Shown piece by piece: positions 16,120 to 23,973 of a stretch of 33,123 nucleotides of DNA. The translations under genes were made by a program, and so were the position numbers. This DNA is from Isosphaeraceae bacterium (lineage in GTDB: Bacteria; Planctomycetota; Planctomycetia; Isosphaerales; Isosphaeraceae), in the NCBI GenBank assembly GCA_021324445.1, contig JAJPJC010000321.1, positions 1 through 33,123 on the forward strand, written 5' to 3'. The notes under the pieces are model-generated. The model searched no databases, was not told where the DNA came from, and worked only from the letters and a program-made list of their open reading frames with translations. Numbering within the stretch: position 1 is the first letter of the stretch; the number at the start of each line of letters is the position of its first letter.

Positions 16120-16935
16120 ATGGTCTGCTCAATGGTCAAGAAGGGGCTGCTGGGTGCGGCGCTGGGTGCGGGGACGTTGTTCCTGGTATTCGGCACCTCG
16201 GCACCGAGTTACATCAAGACGGCTTTCTGCAGGATGCGGCAGAGCGCCAAGGATGCGATCGATCCCCAGTTCGAGATCGAACGGGCGCGGACGGACATCG
16301 CCAACTTGCAGCCGGCATTCGATCAGAACAAGGAGACGCTGGCCCGCGCCGAGGTAGCGGCCGAGCATCTCGAGCGGGAAATCGGCACGATCCAGGCGAA
16401 CCTGGAGCGCGAGAAGGCCACGATCCTGGCGCTGCGGGATAAGGTCAAGTCGGGCGACTTCCGCTTGACCGGTCACGGCTCCGACGCCGCGGAGGGGCTC
16501 AGGGCCCAGACGGCCAGCCACCTGGATCATTACAACTACACCACGGGGATCCTCAAGGAGAAACAGGAGGTCCTGAAGGCGAAGCGGCGGACGATCGAGG
16601 CGGCTCACCGCAAGCTCGAGGACCTGCGGGCGCAGAAGGCGACCCTGCTGGCCCGGCTGGCGAACGTCGAGGCCAAGCTGCAAATGATCGAGGCCACCCA
16701 GGGCGGGAACGAGTTCAACTTCGATGACAGCGCCCTGTCCCAGGCCAAGAAGACGGTCTCCGAGCTGGAGGAGCGGCTGGAGGTCATGGCCCGCCGGGCC
16801 GAGATCGAAGGCCGCTACGGCGACCTGGACGGGAAGGCATCGACCATCGTCGATCCGCGCCGCGACGTGGTCAAGGAGGTCGATGAGGCATTCGGCCCGG
16901 GCTCCTCGGCCAAGCCGGGCGGCAAGAGCCTCTGA
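16120..16935 (+). CDS. Membrane-anchored coiled-coil protein
   Basis: A 271-residue protein with AGGAGA eight bases before the ATG. Residues 7-30 (KGLLGAALGAGTLFLVFGTS) form a membrane anchor or signal segment. Residues about 45-235 are almost entirely charged heptad-like helices (EIERARTDIANLQPAFD, LEREIGTIQANLEREKA, KKTVSELEERLEVMARRAE), reminiscent of PspA-type or periplasmic coiled-coil proteins, though no specific family is recognised. The C-terminus is Gly/Ser-rich. It precedes the FHA and kinase genes and may be an envelope-stress or scaffold component. Confidence 0.65.
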   Translation: MVCSMVKKGLLGAALGAGTLFLVFGTSAPSYIKTAFCRMRQSAKDAIDPQFEIERARTDIANLQPAFDQNKETLARAEVAAEHLEREIGTIQANLEREKATILALRDKVKSGDFRLTGHGSDAAEGLRAQTASHLDHYNYTTGILKEKQEVLKAKRRTIEAAHRKLEDLRAQKATLLARLANVEAKLQMIEATQGGNEFNFDDSALSQAKKTVSELEERLEVMARRAEIEGRYGDLDGKASTIVDPRRDVVKEVDEAFGPGSSAKPGGKSL

Positions 16936-16954
16936 TCGGAGACGACCCGGACAG

Positions 16955-16994
16955 GGGTGCTCGTTGATCGCCGCCAGCGATTGAGCGAGCACCC
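16955..16994 (+). terminator. Hairpin after the coiled-coil gene
   Basis: GGGTGCTCG (16955-16963) pairs perfectly with CGAGCACCC (16986-16994) across a 22-base loop, 20 bp after the stop codon. A rho-independent or processing hairpin is plausible; only a short CCTTT follows. Confidence 0.4.
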
Positions 16995-17014
16995 ACCCTT
17001 TCGATCGATCCGTT

Positions 17015-17060
17015 CCCCTCCTCCCCACCCTCCCGACCCCCTGAACGCGGGGAGGAGGGG
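17015..17060. repeat. Perfect 12-bp inverted repeat (strong hairpin)
   Basis: CCCCTCCTCCCC at 17015-17026 and GGGGAGGAGGGG at 17049-17060 are exact reverse complements with a 22-base loop. It lies 20 bp after the previous hairpin, within the 311-bp gap before the FHA gene. It may be a second terminator or a mobile palindrome. The rest of that gap (17061-17246) shows nothing clear. Confidence 0.45.
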
Positions 17061-17246
17061 GCGGCGATCGAAGTCGTCGGTGAGGCTCCGAGGCCCGTAC
17101 GGGGGCAGAAGCCGGGCTTGGGGATCAACCGCCCTCGGCTGCCGCTTGGCTTGGCGGCCGCGGCCGGCTGGCCCCCAACCAACCCCCCGGATGCCACGGA
17201 AGCGAGCGACTCCTGAGGTTGAGCCAGATCGGTTCGAGAGCGTAAG

Positions 17247-18902
17247 ATGGCGGAGCAAGAAATCCCCATGGTCAATCCGGGCGGCGAATCCACCATGTTG
17301 GGACATTGGCGCATCGTATTGCGGCAGGCTGAGGAAGCCGCGCGGGTGGGGCGGTTCGAGGAGGCGTATGCCCTGGCGAGTCGCCCCGACGTGGCGGATC
17401 ATCATCATGCGGTGCAGTTCCGCAGCCGCCTGGCGATGGACCTGATCGCCCGGGCGACGCGGCGCGGGGCCGTCGATGACCTTGCCGGCGCGATCGGGGA
17501 CCTGGACCTGGCCGAGCGGATGGGCGCGCCCCCCGACTCCCTGGCCGCGGCGCGGCTGAGCCTGGCCGATCGGGTCGCCGAGGAGGTCCGCACCGACCTG
17601 GATGCCGGCGAGCCGGCCCAGGCCCTGGAGCGGATCGAGGAGCTGGCCCGGCACAAGATCGGCGGCCCGGCACTGCGCCGGGCGCGGGAGATCGCCGAGG
17701 CCTGGCAGGGCGGGCTGGCTGAGGGGCGTCGCGGCGAGTTTGGCCGGGCGCAGGAGCAGCTCGACCGGGCCGAGCGGCTGGCCTCCGGGGCCGGTGCGGT
17801 CGGCGCCCAGCAGGCCGTGACGGCCGCCAAGGCCGAGCTGGAGGCCCGGCAGAAGGCCGCCGCCCCCAAGGTCGAAGCCCTGTATACGGCCCTCTCCGAA
17901 GCGAAGTGGCCGCCGATCCTCACGGCGGCCGAGGCGGTCCTGGCGATCATTCCGGAGCATCCCGCGGCGCGGCAGGCCCGCGCCCGCGCCTGGCAGCAGA
18001 TCGCGGCGATCGGGCCCTCGGCCGCGGCGTTGTGGCCCGGCCGCGGCGCGCGGGCAGCCCAGGCCGCCGCCATGATCAACCCGGCCCCCGGCCCCGAGCC
18101 CGAGCCCCAGCCGGCCGAGAGCCCCGCGGCCCCGGAGGCCGAGGGCATCGTCTGGCTCAGCGGCGAGGCGCCCCCGCGGCCCGCCCACCCCGGAGTCGTC
18201 CCGCCGGCCCGACCCGCACCCGCTACCCCACCGGTGCGGCCGGTCGCACCACCGCGTGCTCCCGCGCCGCACCGGCCGCTGGCACGGGTCGAGGCGGCCG
18301 GGCCCAAGGGCCGCTTCCTCCTCTGGGTCGACGGCGTCGGCGGCTACCTGGTCTGCATGGACGACCGCATCGTCCTGGGCCGGGCCGGCCCCGACAGCCA
18401 CGCCGATGTCCCCCTGATGGGTGACCTGTCCCGCAACCACGCCACGCTCATTCGCAACGGCGAGGCGTATCTGCTCCAGGCCCATCAGGCCTCCTTCGTC
18501 AACGGCAAGCCGGTCGTCGACCAGATCGTCCTCCACGACGGCGACGTCATCCGGTTGGGCTCGACGGTCGAGCTGGAGTTCCGCCAGCCCAGCCCCGTCA
18601 GCGCCACGGCCAGGCTCGCCATCGTCAGCCGACATCGACTCCCGCTGGCCGTCGACGGCGTGCTCCTGATGGCCGAGACCTGCATCGTGGGCGAGGCCGC
18701 CCAGGCGCACATCCCGGCCCCCGCGCTCAAGAGTCCCGTGGTCTTGTACCGTCAGGCCGGCGCCCTGTGGTGCCGCGCCGTCGGCGCCTTCGACGTCGAT
18801 GGCCGAACCTGTGCCTCCCGCGCGCCGCTGACCTTGCAGTCCAGCGTCCTGGGCGACGGCTTCTCCTTCAGCCTGGAACCGCTGGGAAGCCAGACCGTTT
18901 AG
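17247..18902 (+). CDS. FHA-domain protein with helical N-terminus
   Basis: A 551-residue protein. Residues about 20-280 are Ala/Glu/Arg-rich helical repeats resembling TPRs (AEEAARVGRFEEAYALAS, AVEAVLAIIPEHPAAR-type). A long Pro-rich linker covers about 280-345. An FHA domain follows at about 350-450, with the conserved DRIVLGRAGPDSHADVPL, LSRNHATLIRN and SFVNGKPV motifs that bind phosphothreonine peptides. A ~100-residue beta-rich tail follows. The gene lies 72 bp before a Ser/Thr kinase gene, so it probably reads phosphorylation by that kinase. No strong ribosome-binding site precedes the ATG. Confidence 0.82.
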   Translation: MAEQEIPMVNPGGESTMLGHWRIVLRQAEEAARVGRFEEAYALASRPDVADHHHAVQFRSRLAMDLIARATRRGAVDDLAGAIGDLDLAERMGAPPDSLAAARLSLADRVAEEVRTDLDAGEPAQALERIEELARHKIGGPALRRAREIAEAWQGGLAEGRRGEFGRAQEQLDRAERLASGAGAVGAQQAVTAAKAELEARQKAAAPKVEALYTALSEAKWPPILTAAEAVLAIIPEHPAARQARARAWQQIAAIGPSAAALWPGRGARAAQAAAMINPAPGPEPEPQPAESPAAPEAEGIVWLSGEAPPRPAHPGVVPPARPAPATPPVRPVAPPRAPAPHRPLARVEAAGPKGRFLLWVDGVGGYLVCMDDRIVLGRAGPDSHADVPLMGDLSRNHATLIRNGEAYLLQAHQASFVNGKPVVDQIVLHDGDVIRLGSTVELEFRQPSPVSATARLAIVSRHRLPLAVDGVLLMAETCIVGEAAQAHIPAPALKSPVVLYRQAGALWCRAVGAFDVDGRTCASRAPLTLQSSVLGDGFSFSLEPLGSQTV

Positions 18903-18960
18903 GTTGTGAGTCGCAACCTGGCAGTACGAGTCAGTCTCGACTCACGACTCGCAACTCACA
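18903..18960. repeat. Small inverted and direct repeats between FHA and kinase genes
   Basis: GTGAGTCG at 18906-18913 is matched by CGACTCAC at 18938-18945, and the related GACTCGCAACTCAC follows at once. The spacer is thus made of GACTC/GAGTC units that can fold in more than one way just before the kinase ribosome-binding site. Confidence 0.4.
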
Positions 18961-18974
18961 GGAGACGCGGAGCG

Positions 18975-20981
18975 ATGAGCGCGACAGCCGAAGAACTGCC
19001 TGGCATCGAGCTGGACATGGACGAGACGGTCGTTTACGAGCCTCAAAACCGATCGGGATCGGGGTCCGCAGAGCCCATGGGACATTCAGACATGCGTCAA
19101 GCCAACCCCACGAACCAGGCACAAGGTCGGTACACCTTCGGCTCGGGCTCACGGCCCCTGGATGGCTACACGATCAAGCGCGCCATCGGCCGCGGCGGCT
19201 TCGGCGAGGTCTATTACGCCACCTCGGATTCCGGCAAGGAAGTCGCGCTGAAGCTGATCCTCCGCAACCTCGAGGTCGAACGCCGCGGGGTCATGCAGTG
19301 CATGAACCTGAAGTGCCCGAACCTGCTGACGATCCACGATCTGAAGACCAGTGAAGCCGGTGACACCTTTGTGATCATGGAATACGTCGCCGGTCCCAGC
19401 CTGGCGAGCGTCTTGAAGCAGCATCCCGGCGGGCTGCCGCTGGCGGAGGTCCGCCACTGGCTCAAGGGTCTGGTCGAGGGCGTGGCGTACCTCCACGACC
19501 ACGGGATCGTCCATCGCGACCTGAAGCCGGCCAACCTCTTCATGGAGGAAGGCATCGTCAAGATCGGCGACTACGGGCTGGCCAAGCTGATCACGCCCAG
19601 CCAGGGGACCGAGCACTCCGAAAGCATCGGGACCTGCCACTACATGGCCCCCGAGATCGGCTCGGGCAAGTACAACAAGCCGATCGACGTCTATGCCATC
19701 GGCGTGATCCTCTACGAGCTGATCACCGGTCGGGTTCCGTTCGACGGCGAGACGGTCAACGAGGTGCTGATGAAGCACCTGACGGCGCGGCCGGACGTCT
19801 CGATGCTGCCGGAACCGTATCGGACCATCGTGGCCAAGTCCTTGGCCAAGGACCCGAACCAGCGTCCCGGCCGGGTCTACGACCTGCTGCCGGCCGAGGA
19901 TGCTCCGCGCGCGCCCGAGGTCCGGATCATCGGCGAGGCCAAGGCCGGTGGGGCCTCCGGCCGTGGATCGGCCCAGCCGGAGGAGGAGATCCTCCGGATC
20001 GAGGCCGAGGAGCCGGTGTTCTACATTGGCCCGGAGACGCGGCCGCCGCGGGGCCAGGTGCGCACGATCAGTCAGCGGCTCCGGGCCAACTGGGAGGCAC
20101 TACGGTGCCCGGTCCGGTACGGGGCCCAGCGCCCCGGCGCGGCCGCCCAGCGGCCGTCGCCGGCTCCCGGTCCCGGGCCGGGCCGGCCCCAGCCGCGGCC
20201 GGTCGCCCCGACCGCGGCCGCCCGGATCGCCGCGCAGATCCGGCGGGCCGCCGCGCCGGCCACGGCTGCCCAGATCGCCGCGCAGATCCGGCGGGCCGCC
20301 GCGGCGGCCCCACCGCCCGCGCCCGCACCGCCACCGGAGCCACCACCGCTGCCCAGCGGCCGGGTCCGTTTCGCCGAACTGGCCGGATCCATGCTCTGGG
20401 CCGCGCCGCTGTTGGCCCTGCTGATGATCCCGGCCGCGGCGGTGCTGGGCATCGACCCATCCCGCCACCCGCAAGAGCTGGCGTACCTCTATGGCATGGC
20501 CTTGCTGGGGACCTGGACCACCCTGATCCCCAACAAGGCCCTCGAGACGCGCCGGCTCGACCAGACCAGCCGCCGGCTCCTCGCCCTCGCCGCCGGCGCG
20601 CTCCTGGGTGGCGCCGGGCTGGTCCTGGCGCGGTCGTTGCGGCTGGACTTGAACCTCCAGCGTGAGTTCTTCGAGAATCCCGGGGGCCTGGTACCGGTCT
20701 ATTTCGGCCTGCTGTATGGGATCCACGGCGGCTGGGCGTCGCTGACGGCGCGCGACCGCAAGGGGCGCTTCCGCATCCTGCCGATCGTCTGGACCGGTCT
20801 GGTCTCGGCCGCACTCTTGCCGTTCTGGCCCTACGAGCGGCCGGATGGCCTGGTCATCGCCACCATGATCGCCACGGGTGCCCAGCTCGTCAGTCCCTGG
20901 AACAAGGCGGCCTCGCTCTATGCACGATACGTCCGGGCCTCGGGCAAGCAGCAACGCGCGGGCCACGCGGTCACCTTGTAG
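18975..20981 (+). CDS. PknB-like membrane Ser/Thr protein kinase
   Basis: A 668-residue protein from ATG 18975 (GGAG upstream). The kinase domain covers about 65-305: glycine loop IGRGGFGEVYYA, ATP-anchoring Lys93 (VALKLI), catalytic loop HRDLKPAN with Asp182, DYG at 199-201 in place of DFG, and APE in CHYMAPEIG. Residues about 310-470 are a low-complexity Ala/Pro/Gln linker including a 16-residue duplication (QIRRAAA units). At least four membrane helices follow (SMLWAAPLLALLMIPAAAV, LLALAAGALLGGAGLVLA and others), so the kinase is tethered from its C-terminus. It shares a cluster with the FHA protein and small membrane proteins, suggesting an envelope signalling unit. Confidence 0.88.
   Translation: MSATAEELPGIELDMDETVVYEPQNRSGSGSAEPMGHSDMRQANPTNQAQGRYTFGSGSRPLDGYTIKRAIGRGGFGEVYYATSDSGKEVALKLILRNLEVERRGVMQCMNLKCPNLLTIHDLKTSEAGDTFVIMEYVAGPSLASVLKQHPGGLPLAEVRHWLKGLVEGVAYLHDHGIVHRDLKPANLFMEEGIVKIGDYGLAKLITPSQGTEHSESIGTCHYMAPEIGSGKYNKPIDVYAIGVILYELITGRVPFDGETVNEVLMKHLTARPDVSMLPEPYRTIVAKSLAKDPNQRPGRVYDLLPAEDAPRAPEVRIIGEAKAGGASGRGSAQPEEEILRIEAEEPVFYIGPETRPPRGQVRTISQRLRANWEALRCPVRYGAQRPGAAAQRPSPAPGPGPGRPQPRPVAPTAAARIAAQIRRAAAPATAAQIAAQIRRAAAAAPPPAPAPPPEPPPLPSGRVRFAELAGSMLWAAPLLALLMIPAAAVLGIDPSRHPQELAYLYGMALLGTWTTLIPNKALETRRLDQTSRRLLALAAGALLGGAGLVLARSLRLDLNLQREFFENPGGLVPVYFGLLYGIHGGWASLTARDRKGRFRILPIVWTGLVSAALLPFWPYERPDGLVIATMIATGAQLVSPWNKAASLYARYVRASGKQQRAGHAVTL
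20221..20316 (+). repeat. 48-bp tandem duplication inside the kinase linker
   Basis: Two near-identical 48-bp units start at 20221 and 20269 and encode successive IAAQIRRAAA segments. They lie in frame in the low-complexity linker, so they only lengthen it. Confidence 0.6.
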
Positions 20982-21038
20982 TTGAGCGTCGAGAGGGGAG
21001 TTCAGGAGCCACCGGCCGCGAGCTATTACGAGGGGAAG

Positions 21039-21986
21039 ATGAGACGTTTCTTGGTCCTGCTCATCCTGGCGATGCTGGTGTTCTGGGCCGTGAGGTCAAC
21101 ACGGCCTCGGCCGTTGCGGCATGCTCCGACACGCGAAGCCTTGATCGAGGTGCGGCGCGCCGTCGAGGAAGCGCGGCACGAGGTGCGCCAGGCCTGGCGC
21201 GAGGCGCGCGCGGAGATCCACCAGGCGTGGAACGAGGCGAGCCACAAGGTGTCCCAGCCGGATCACGAGGGGCTGGTCTGCGACGGCCAACCGGGTTCCA
21301 TGCCGATGCCGGCCCATGTCGCGGTTGCGGCGCGCGAGCCAGCCGAGGGGCTCCCCGTGCCGATCGTGCCGGGGACCCGGGTGACCGAGGCCGAGCCGCG
21401 CCCGCCGGCTCCTCCGATCCCCCCGGTGCCACCGAGGCCCCCGGTCATGGTCATCAGTCACGACCCGGCGCCTCGGTCCCAGCCCGTCGCGCCCAGGCCG
21501 CCGGCAACGGCTCAGACTCGCACTATCGAGGGCCAGATCTCGGCGACCGAGGAGCGCGCCCGGAATGACGCCCGCAGGGCCTTGCGGGAGAGCGTCCTCC
21601 AATGGCTCAATCCCGAGGTGCCCGGTTCCTGGACACCTCCGGCGCGGCTGCTCGAGGCCATGATCCTGGATACCCGGACGAAGGAGATCGTCAAGGAGTC
21701 TGGCCCGCTCAAGGACCTGGGCCCGTGGTACGTGGCCGAGCTGAGCGCCGATTTCTCGCCCCAGCGCCGGGCCACGTTCGTCGAGCTGTATAACCGCGAC
21801 CTGGTCCGGCACCGTTTGACCACGCTGGGCGCGGTGCTGGCGTTCGTCTTGACCTGCCTGGCGGCCCTCTCCGGCTACATCCGAGCCGACGAGGCCACCA
21901 AGGGATACTACACCAATCGCCTGCGGATGCTGGCCGCCGCGGGCGTCGGCGCCGCCGGAGTGATCCTCTACAACATGGTAGTGTGA
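21039..21986 (+). CDS. Membrane protein with coiled-coil and Pro-rich regions
   Basis: A 315-residue protein from ATG 21039, preceded by GAGGGGAAG. An N-terminal membrane segment (FLVLLILAMLVFWAV) is followed by a charged helix (about 25-75, with repeated EARHEV, REARAEIHQAW units), a Pro-rich linker (about 110-165), a folded region with ARRALRESVLQWLNPEVPGSW, and two C-terminal membrane helices (LGAVLAFVLTCLAALSGYI and LAAAGVGAAGVILYN). The family is not recognised. It lies 57 bp after the kinase gene and is probably co-transcribed with it. Confidence 0.65.
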   Translation: MRRFLVLLILAMLVFWAVRSTRPRPLRHAPTREALIEVRRAVEEARHEVRQAWREARAEIHQAWNEASHKVSQPDHEGLVCDGQPGSMPMPAHVAVAAREPAEGLPVPIVPGTRVTEAEPRPPAPPIPPVPPRPPVMVISHDPAPRSQPVAPRPPATAQTRTIEGQISATEERARNDARRALRESVLQWLNPEVPGSWTPPARLLEAMILDTRTKEIVKESGPLKDLGPWYVAELSADFSPQRRATFVELYNRDLVRHRLTTLGAVLAFVLTCLAALSGYIRADEATKGYYTNRLRMLAAAGVGAAGVILYNMVV

Positions 21987-22017
21987 CGACTCCAGGCGAC
22001 GGAAGGAGGCAAAGCCG

Positions 22018-22509
22018 ATGGGCCCCGGGGAATTAGAAGTCCTCGTGACGATCTTCGTCCTGCCGGCCTTCGTGATCGGGTTCTTCGCCTTGCTGTTCGG
22101 CCTGGGCAAGATCTTCCCTCCCGAGCGGCTCCGGCGCATCGGCCGCGTGCAGTTCACGCTCTGGCACATGATGATCGTCGTGGTGGTCACGGCCTTGCTA
22201 TTGAGCGTACCGGCGGGCAGGCCGGGTCCTGAGAGGGTGTTCCCGATCCTCATCCTGGCTCTGCTGATCCTCGCCTGGTTCGTCCGGGTCTGGTGCAACC
22301 AGTTCGTCTTCCTGATGGGGTTGCGCGACGACGACTTCCCGGGCCGGCATGACAAGCTGATCTGGGTCTTCCTGCTGTTCGTCTTCGCGCCGATCAGCGT
22401 GTGGTTCTTCCGCTCGTATCGCTGGGCCCACTGGCCGGAGCCCGAGCCGGGATTGCCAGCGCAGCTCCGCCCGGAAACCCAGGGAGGAACGGCGACGCAG
22501 CCGGCTTGA
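22018..22509 (+). CDS. Small multi-pass membrane protein
   Basis: A 163-residue protein with GGAAGGAGG upstream of its ATG. Four hydrophobic helices are visible: LVTIFVLPAFVIGFFALLF, MMIVVVVTALLLSV, FPILILALLILAWFV and LIWVFLLFVFAPISVWFF. No family is recognised. It follows the preceding membrane-protein gene after 31 bp and is likely the last gene of the kinase operon. Confidence 0.65.
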   Translation: MGPGELEVLVTIFVLPAFVIGFFALLFGLGKIFPPERLRRIGRVQFTLWHMMIVVVVTALLLSVPAGRPGPERVFPILILALLILAWFVRVWCNQFVFLMGLRDDDFPGRHDKLIWVFLLFVFAPISVWFFRSYRWAHWPEPEPGLPAQLRPETQGGTATQPA

Positions 22510-22521
22510 GTTTGAGGAGGA

Positions 22522-22551
22522 TAGTCAAACGTCCCGGGGCGTGATTACAAT
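22522..22551 (+). promoter_or_regulatory. Possible promoter of the ECF sigma gene
   Basis: TAGTCA (22522-22527) and TACAAT (22546-22551) are separated by 18 bp, about 70 bp before the sigma gene. The -10 is close to consensus; the -35 is weak. Confidence 0.28.
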
Positions 22552-22620
22552 TGAACGAAGATCGGGGATGATGATCCCGTCCGATCAGAACCCTTTCCGT
22601 TCCCGGGGCGGATCGACGTG

Positions 22621-23250
22621 ATGGCAGCGACAGAGACCGATGCCCTCCTGGTCCGGCAGGTGCGCGCGGGCGATGCCGAGGCGTGGCGCCAGCTCATTGA
22701 GCGGTTCGAGGGGCGGCTGCTGGCGTTTGTCGACAGCCGGCTCCGCGACCGCGCCGCCAGCGAGGACGTGGTGCAGGAGACCTTCATCGGCTTCCTGACC
22801 AGCTTGCCGCATTACGACGAGAAGCGGGACATGGAGGCCTACCTGTTCTCGATCGCGGCCCACAAGCTCACCGATCATCTGCGGAAACAGGGCCGGCGGC
22901 CGATCGACCAGTTCGGCTCGGACGACCATGGCCGGCCGCTGGAGGAAGTCCCCGGCGGGGGCCGGGCCGCCTCGAGCATCGCCCGCAGTGGCGAACGGCG
23001 CAAGGCCGAGGAGCGGCTCTTGACCGAGGCCATGGGCCAGCTCGTCCGCGAATGGCTGACGCGCGGGGACTATGACCGGCTCCGGTGCATGGAGCTGCTG
23101 ATCGTCAAGGGCTGGGCCAACAAGGACGTCGCCAAGTACCTGGAGCTCACCGAACAGGCCGTGGCCAGCTACAAGTTCCAGACGATCGCCCGGCTCAAGG
23201 AGATGGCCCGCCGCGCCGGGCTCTCCCTCGACGAACTGGGTGCAGGGTGA
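22621..23250 (+). CDS. ECF-type RNA polymerase sigma factor
   Basis: A 209-residue protein of normal ECF length. Region 2 is clear: DAEAWRQLIERFEGRLLAFV, then SEDVVQETFIGFLTSL and AYLFSIAAHKLTDHLRKQGR. A linker of ~50 residues (GGGRAAS) leads to region 4, CMELLIVKGWANKDVAKYLELT and AVASYKFQTIARLKEM, a helix-turn-helix that reads the -35 element. ATG 22621 is taken; GTG 22618 is directly before it. The next gene starts at or just after the stop and looks like its zinc-binding anti-sigma partner. Confidence 0.85.
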   Translation: MAATETDALLVRQVRAGDAEAWRQLIERFEGRLLAFVDSRLRDRAASEDVVQETFIGFLTSLPHYDEKRDMEAYLFSIAAHKLTDHLRKQGRRPIDQFGSDDHGRPLEEVPGGGRAASSIARSGERRKAEERLLTEAMGQLVREWLTRGDYDRLRCMELLIVKGWANKDVAKYLELTEQAVASYKFQTIARLKEMARRAGLSLDELGAG

Positions 23251-23294
23251 ACCGATCGATCCCCGAGCCCGAAACGCCAGCGAGGGTCTCCCCC

Positions 23295-23801
23295 ATGAAA
23301 GGTGATGTCCCAGTCAAGGGCAAGCCCGAGCCGGGGCCCGGGGCCCGCGGCCCTGGCGGCCGCGACCACGATCGCGCGCCGGCCGGCCCGCCGGCTCCGA
23401 TCGACGACGCCGTGCTCCGCAACTATCTGGCCGACGCGCTTTCCCCCGAGGACTCCGCCCGGGTGGAGAAGGCCCTCCGCGACTCGGCCGAGCTCCGGGC
23501 CCGCCTCGAGGACGTCCGCAATGGCCGGACCGACGGCCAGCTTCATACCCTGGGCGCCATCTGGCACCGGGCCCGCCTCACCTGCCCCAGCCGCCAGCAG
23601 CTCGGCAGCTTCTTGCTCGATGCCCTGGATCCGGAGCTGGCCTCGTACCTGCAATTCCACCTCGAGGTCATCCAGTGCCCCTTCTGCCAGGCCAACCTGG
23701 CCGACCTGAGGGCCCAGTCGCAGGCCGCTGCCGCCAAGGTCTCCAAGACCCGTCAGCACCGCATCCTCCAGTCCAGTCAGCACTTGCTCGGCTCGGAATA
23801 G
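23295..23801 (+). CDS. Putative zinc-binding anti-sigma factor
   Basis: A 168-residue protein. ATG 23295 has GAGGG eight bases upstream; a GTG at 23247 overlapping the sigma stop (GTGA) is an equally plausible coupled start and adds 16 residues. The first ~40 residues are Pro/Gly-rich. Then come LRNYLADALSPEDSARVEKA and a Cys/His cluster: CPSRQQLGSFLLDAL, then FHLEVIQCPFCQANLADL. The H-x5-C-x2-C spacing is close to the H-x3-C-x2-C of zinc-containing anti-sigma domains. No membrane helix is seen, so it would be a soluble regulator of the preceding sigma factor. The role is inferred from motif and gene order. Confidence 0.6.
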   Translation: MKGDVPVKGKPEPGPGARGPGGRDHDRAPAGPPAPIDDAVLRNYLADALSPEDSARVEKALRDSAELRARLEDVRNGRTDGQLHTLGAIWHRARLTCPSRQQLGSFLLDALDPELASYLQFHLEVIQCPFCQANLADLRAQSQAAAAKVSKTRQHRILQSSQHLLGSE

Positions 23802-23851
23802 TCATTTCGATCGGTCCCGATGCCGTTCTTCCCGACGGGTGATCGGTTCTC

Positions 23852-23954
23852 AGAGTCTGTTCCACGAGCCCGGTCTGACGGTTGTAGGGTGGGTGAAACC
23901 CACCCACACGACGTCTTGGAAGTCGTGGTGATCGGGGGGTTGCACCCACCCTAC
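23852..23954. repeat. Palindromic intergenic element
   Basis: GTAGGGTGGGTG (23884-23895) is repeated inverted as CACCCACCCTAC (23943-23954). Inside them AACCC/GGGTT and CACACGAC/GTCGTGGTG also pair, giving a nearly continuous ~71-base hairpin. It is preceded at 23852 by AGAGTCTGTTCC, identical to the left end of the element at 29071. It lies between convergent genes and may also act as a terminator. Confidence 0.55.
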
Positions 23955-23973
23955 GAAATCGTCCTTGGACCCC

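Noticed and set aside
15693-16196. A 167-codon minus-strand frame in the divergent spacer
   Set aside because: Ser/Arg/Gly-rich, no ribosome-binding site, and it overlaps the start of the coiled-coil gene on the other strand.
16815-18710. A 631-codon minus-strand open frame
   Set aside because: Antisense to the FHA protein gene, with Gly/Arg-rich composition only.
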